Shown: positions 32,760 to 35,748 of the stretch, piece by piece | How the letters are laid out: every line of letters begins with the position of its first letter | Position numbering within the stretch: position 1 is the stretch's first letter | Assembly: GCA_012026835.1 (NCBI GenBank) | Contig: VEPN01000032.1 | Span: 1-35,748, forward strand | Direction: 5' to 3' | From: Candidatus Methanoperedens sp. | Lineage (GTDB): Archaea; Halobacteriota; Methanosarcinia; Methanosarcinales; Methanoperedenaceae | Length of the DNA stretch: 35,748 nt | Notes under the pieces: generated by a model | The model's input: the letters and a program-made list of their open reading frames with translations, nothing else | Told to the model about the DNA's origin: nothing | The model's database searches: none | Program-made: the position numbers and the translations under genes

Positions 32760-33835
32760 TGTCAGAAACTAAGATATTGGTTGTTGAAGATGAGGTTATT
32801 GTAGCAGAGGATATTAGAAGCAGTTTAGAGAATATGGGGTATGTTGTACCGTCAACTGCATCCTCCGGGGAAGAGGCCCTCAAAAAAGTCGCACAGTTCA
32901 TGCCTGATCTGGTATTGATGGATATTATCATCCAAGGCAGGATGGATGGGATTGAAACTGCAAAAGAAATACGTTCACGTTTTAATATCCCGTTTGTGTA
33001 TCTTACTGCATTCTCAGATATAAAAACGCTTGAGAGGGCAAAAATAACCGAGCCTTTCGGCTATATCATTAAGCCCTTTAAAGAACGGGAATTGCATATC
33101 AATATTGAGATAGCCCTTTTCAAGCATAAGATGGAGACAAGGTTGAAGGAAAGCAAGGAGTGGTTCACCACGACCTTAAAAAGTACAAGTGATGCTGTTA
33201 TCGCAACAGACCCGGATGGTTGTGTGAAGTTCATGAATCCGGTTGCCCAGTCCCTGACCGGGTGGGAATTTGCACAGGCCAGCGGGAAGCCGCTGAAAGA
33301 AGTGTTCGATATTATTAGTAAGGAAGCTATGATCAAGGGAAATCAAACAGTTCTTGTCAGCAGGAACAAATCCAATATACCCATTGAAGTCAGCAGCGAC
33401 CCCATAAGAGATGAGAAGGGGAACATAACAGGCATTGTTATGGTGTTCCGTGATATTACAGAGCGCAAACGGGCGATGGATGAAATTATCCGACTTAAAG
33501 GGTTTTATGAAAGCGTTCTTGAAGGTATTGTTAACGGTGTATGGGTGACTGATAAAGACGATATTATTGTGTATTCCAATAAGGGGATGAAGGCAGTTAC
33601 AGGTTTGACCGCAAAGGAAATCGAGGGCGCAAGTGCTTTGAAAGATTTCCAGGAATTTTTCAGGCCGTATTATATGAAGGCCAGGGAAACGTTACAGCCT
33701 TTCTATTACCAGGCTGTTCCTTTTATCACCCCTGATAAGGGTACAAGCTACCAGTCGGGATGGCTGGTTCCGCTTATCAAGGATGGGAAGTTCAGTGGCA
33801 TGATATGCACTATCGAGAGCATCCCGAAACATTAG
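32759..33835 (+). CDS. Response regulator REC-PAS-PAS without DNA-binding domain
   Basis: A protein of 358 residues. The REC domain (1-120) has E10 and D11, the phospho-acceptor D55 in LVLMDIIIQG, the threonine in YLTAFSD and K105 in YIIKPF. PAS 1 spans about 130-245 (STSDAVIATDPDGCVKFMNP) and PAS 2 about 250-358 (GFYESVLEGIVNGVWVTDKD). No output domain (DNA-binding, enzymatic or kinase) follows, so it probably acts by protein contact. Archaeal regulators commonly have REC-PAS-GAF arrangements like this. The gene overlaps the kinase stop by one base. It ends next to a decayed minus-strand remnant. Confidence 0.9.
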   Translation: MSETKILVVEDEVIVAEDIRSSLENMGYVVPSTASSGEEALKKVAQFMPDLVLMDIIIQGRMDGIETAKEIRSRFNIPFVYLTAFSDIKTLERAKITEPFGYIIKPFKERELHINIEIALFKHKMETRLKESKEWFTTTLKSTSDAVIATDPDGCVKFMNPVAQSLTGWEFAQASGKPLKEVFDIISKEAMIKGNQTVLVSRNKSNIPIEVSSDPIRDEKGNITGIVMVFRDITERKRAMDEIIRLKGFYESVLEGIVNGVWVTDKDDIIVYSNKGMKAVTGLTAKEIEGASALKDFQEFFRPYYMKARETLQPFYYQAVPFITPDKGTSYQSGWLVPLIKDGKFSGMICTIESIPKH

Positions 33836-34005
33836 CAGAAGGAGTAATTGAAACTGAATTCCTGGATATGTGCAATATCGGAGACTTCATCCTCACTTTC
33901 TTCTTCAAGACCAAGATTTAAGGATGTCGGAGCTTGCCGCTATCTTTTTGATAAACAAATTCAATACGGACTTGTTCGAATTTAGATTTAAATATTTTTA
34001 ACTGC
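33832..34005 (-). pseudogene. Frameshifted C-terminal gene remnant
   Basis: Two minus-strand frames join into one protein-like tail. KFEQVRIEFVYQKDSGKLR (about 33990-33920) is followed by a stop, and the next frame continues as TSLNLGLEEESEDEVSDIAH to a TAA at 33832-33834. The sense near KLRHP recalls the end of an ATP-dependent DNA ligase-like enzyme, but that is weak. The remnant ends inside the stop codon of the response regulator. The stretch 33836-34344 has no intact gene; it holds this remnant, the repeat arm at 34117, and the 3' side of the IS element. Confidence 0.4.
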
Positions 34006-34116
34006 TGTGGCGCCAAACAGAATACGTAGCAGCCACCTAGATAAAAAAGTTCACCGCAAAGTCGGCTATGAACTGGATGTTCACAGGTAACAATGAAAAA
34101 GATACAACCGGGCGGA

Positions 34117-34143
34117 ACACGGATGACACGGATTGGACGGATT
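34117..34143. repeat. Three tandem 9-mers, single arm of an intergenic repeat
   Basis: ACACGGATG, ACACGGATT and GGACGGATT run end to end. The unit length and pattern recall the arms of the palindromic repeats near 12 kb, but no inverted partner is visible on either side. An apparent minus-strand frame through this segment is not a gene. Confidence 0.55.
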
Positions 34144-34200
34144 TCCCATGAAAATATCTTGGGTAACAACTTACAACCATTCGCACCATAAAACAAATTC

Positions 34201-35649
34201 AATGTTATGAGAACACTTCAACAGCAAAAATCTTGTCCTGAGAATGAATTGCCGGGTAAAAATATATCAAATAATTTTATGGCCTAAGCTATATAAGTTC
34301 AGAAAAATCAACCACAATGTACTATTTTTAAATTTAACTTGGAATTAAGTATATGCACCTCCACAACTCAATTTTTTGACAGTGTATCCTGCCCTAACAA
34401 GGACATTTACCATATCTTGCTCAGTCATTCGGACAGGGGAGGAAGCCCTATCCAGCTTGACATTTTTAACTTTTGAGGATTCATCTACATATTTCTCTCT
34501 ATTCAACAGAAGATGGTGCAATACGCAAAGTATTTTCCTGGCTAATGCCACAATTGCTTTCTTCTTTCCTCTTCTTGCCTGTACTCTTAGAAAGAATCTC
34601 TTCAACTTTGAGCTCTTTGACCTGACAATAGCATGAGCAACCTGAACAAGCATCCTTCTTACGTGTTTTGAGCCCTGTTTTGTAATATTACCTGTAACAA
34701 GCACATCTGCGGATTGGGAAACACTCGGTACGAGTCCGCACCATGAAGCAAGCTGTTCGCCAGTTTTAAAATCTTTATAGTTTCCTATCTCTGCCAGTAC
34801 CGTTATTGCTGATGTTAATCCCATCCCTGGCATGGACATTACAATCTCTAAATCCTCTCTCACCCTCTGGATTCTGGTCAGGATTTCTTTGTCCAGCTTC
34901 TCGATTTCACCTTGAATCTTTTCAATCAGCCCAAGATATGTTTGTATCATGAAAACCTTTGCAGGGTCCAAGCTGTTTTTTATGGCATCTCTTAACATCT
35001 GCTCCTTTTCAAGAATTTTTTTAGATGTTATCCCTTTCAGGATTTCATCTATGCTCTTTCCTTCAAGTAAACCATTCAGGATTTGCATTCCAGACTTCCC
35101 AAAAATGTCAGAGAGAACTGAGGAAATCCTGATGCACGATGATTCCAGTGCTTGATGAATCCTGTTCTTCATTTGAGTACTATTATTGACCAGGTTTTCT
35201 CGTGCTCGTGTTAATGTTCTAAGTTCCCTATCTTCTCTTGGAAAAATTCTTGAAGGTTCTATCATTCCGTTGAGACATAACTGTGCAATCCATTCGGAAT
35301 CTCGCATATCTGTCTTCCTCCCAGGTGTATGCTTGATCTTGTAGGCATTTGCTACGATTACATCTATGCTTCCTTCTAAAGTTGTATATATTGGAACCCA
35401 ATATACACCAGTTGATTCCATTGCAGCTTGTTCGCAATTGTTATCTATGACCCATTTCTTAAACTCCAGGATATCATTGAGATTCATTCCAAATCTCTTT
35501 GTAATTTTATATCCATCTCTGGAAAGAATTGTGGCAACAATGAATTTCTTGTGAATATCGGCTCCGCAAACTTTTTCTTTTTGTTTCTCCATAACTCTCT
35601 ATTCCTGATATGAGCAGTTATTACTGATGTTCACACATAACATTCAGCC
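34201..35649 (-). mobile_element. IS110-family insertion sequence, probable IS1111 subgroup
   Basis: A minus-strand transposase is flanked by an imperfect inverted repeat. On the plus strand AATGTTATG with AGAACA starts at 34201; read on the minus strand from 35642 comes AATGTTATG with GTGTGAACA. The nine-base match plus GAACA gives a unit of about 1.45 kb, a normal IS110/IS1111 size. Sub-terminal inverted repeats are a feature of IS1111 rather than classical IS110. About 130 non-coding bases lie between the transposase stop and the left repeat. Exact ends and target site are uncertain because these elements make no target duplication. Confidence 0.6.
34345..35592 (-). CDS. IS110-family transposase (DEDD plus serine recombinase)
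   Basis: A protein of 415 residues. The N-terminal RuvC-like DEDD domain has D12 (CGADIHKKF), E59 (AAMESTGVYW), and D95/D98 (GRKTDMRDSEW). A coiled middle (about 140-250) leads to the Transposase_20 domain (MPGMGLTSAITVLAEIG, then LASWCGLVPSVSQSAD) with the likely catalytic serine S294. All expected catalytic residues are present and the frame is intact, so the element may still be active. These enzymes are guided by an RNA encoded by the element's own non-coding end. Confidence 0.93.
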   Translation of the reverse strand: MEKQKEKVCGADIHKKFIVATILSRDGYKITKRFGMNLNDILEFKKWVIDNNCEQAAMESTGVYWVPIYTTLEGSIDVIVANAYKIKHTPGRKTDMRDSEWIAQLCLNGMIEPSRIFPREDRELRTLTRARENLVNNSTQMKNRIHQALESSCIRISSVLSDIFGKSGMQILNGLLEGKSIDEILKGITSKKILEKEQMLRDAIKNSLDPAKVFMIQTYLGLIEKIQGEIEKLDKEILTRIQRVREDLEIVMSMPGMGLTSAITVLAEIGNYKDFKTGEQLASWCGLVPSVSQSADVLVTGNITKQGSKHVRRMLVQVAHAIVRSKSSKLKRFFLRVQARRGKKKAIVALARKILCVLHHLLLNREKYVDESSKVKNVKLDRASSPVRMTEQDMVNVLVRAGYTVKKLSCGGAYT

Positions 35650-35747
35650 AAATTAAAGTTTTCATTTACTTCGTATGACCAATTAGAATATTTTACATCA
35701 ATATTTGATTTATCCGACCCATAAAAACTTAGATCTATATCCAGGTT
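35631..35747 (-). CDS. Partial gene at the right edge, possibly cut by the IS element
   Basis: A frame of 38 codons enters from beyond the window and ends at a TGA at 35631-35633. The residues (NLDIDLSFYGSDKSN, then VKYSNWSYEVNENFN) look like a genuine beta-rich protein. The last five codons overlap the IS inverted repeat, so the original gene was probably interrupted there and now ends on IS sequence. Family not recognised. The short length makes the call tentative. Confidence 0.4.
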   Translation of the reverse strand, partial: NLDIDLSFYGSDKSNIDVKYSNWSYEVNENFNLAECYV

Positions 35748-35748
35748 A

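Noticed and set aside
33918-34202. A 94-codon minus-strand frame as an intact gene
   Set aside because: Its first half translates the 9-mer repeat array and IS-adjacent sequence; only its last part (after about 34005) looks coding, and that continues in another frame.

Overview
The window is archaeal and best fits a Methanosarcinales-type euryarchaeon; a methane-cycling lineage such as Methanoperedens/ANME-2d is possible, but no methanogenesis gene is present to settle it. Evidence for Archaea: aIF2-gamma, RNA polymerase subunits L, E' and E'' (Spt4), exosome Csl4, ribosomal proteins S24e and S27ae, aEF1-beta, GTP-dependent dephospho-CoA kinase, a geranylgeranyl reductase and TATA-box promoters close to start codons. 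The methanofuran kinase MfnE-like protein, a prototypical Cam carbonic anhydrase and pyruvoyl arginine decarboxylase point to the methanogen/ANME side. A bacterial-type (class II) HMG-CoA reductase is present.

Layout. 1-4009 is an AT-rich accessory stretch: a leftward cassette of a Zn-ribbon DUF1156-type DNA methylase, a ParB-like protein and a small unknown protein, which looks like part of a defence or DNA-modification locus cut by the window edge, next to a decayed gene. 4013-10914 is mostly core: PH-domain membrane protein, geranylgeranyl reductase, a two-gene operon with a DUF2240 protein, RpoL, Csl4, a METTL5-type methyltransferase, another methyltransferase, MtnA and MfnE. 10905-13302 is a second AT-rich patch with gene fragments, a small membrane protein, two palindromic intergenic repeats and a cysteine-cluster protein. 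13449-14760 holds a tiny Zn-ribbon protein, aEF1-beta, tRNA-Ala(CGC) and a glycosyltransferase on one strand. 14781-18290 is the leftward aIF2-gamma / PIN / rpoE1 / spt4 / dephospho-CoA kinase / rps24e / rps27ae operon, with tightly overlapping genes.

18408-27737 continues with housekeeping genes: Cam carbonic anhydrase, QueC, an HtrA-like protease, tRNA-Leu(TAA) with a mini Zn-protein directly behind it, HMG-CoA reductase, the OapA/OapB/OapC-type trio, an exported protein, arginine decarboxylase, a methyltransferase and the ThiD-ThiN fusion. 27994-33835 is a three-gene signalling operon: a ribbon-helix-helix-like protein of unknown type, a large MASE3/PAS/GAF hybrid sensor kinase, and a REC-PAS-PAS response regulator without a DNA-binding domain. 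33832-35748 is a decayed region with a frameshifted remnant, a triplicated repeat arm, and an IS110-family element whose inverted repeats suggest the IS1111 subgroup; it lies beside a gene fragment running off the right edge.

The most interesting signals are the methylase/ParB-like cassette, the sensor module that couples a possible DNA-binding protein to a kinase with a three-cysteine GAF domain, the shared architecture of the 9/10-mer triplet repeats, and the IS element with a non-coding 3' end where a guide (bridge) RNA would be expected.
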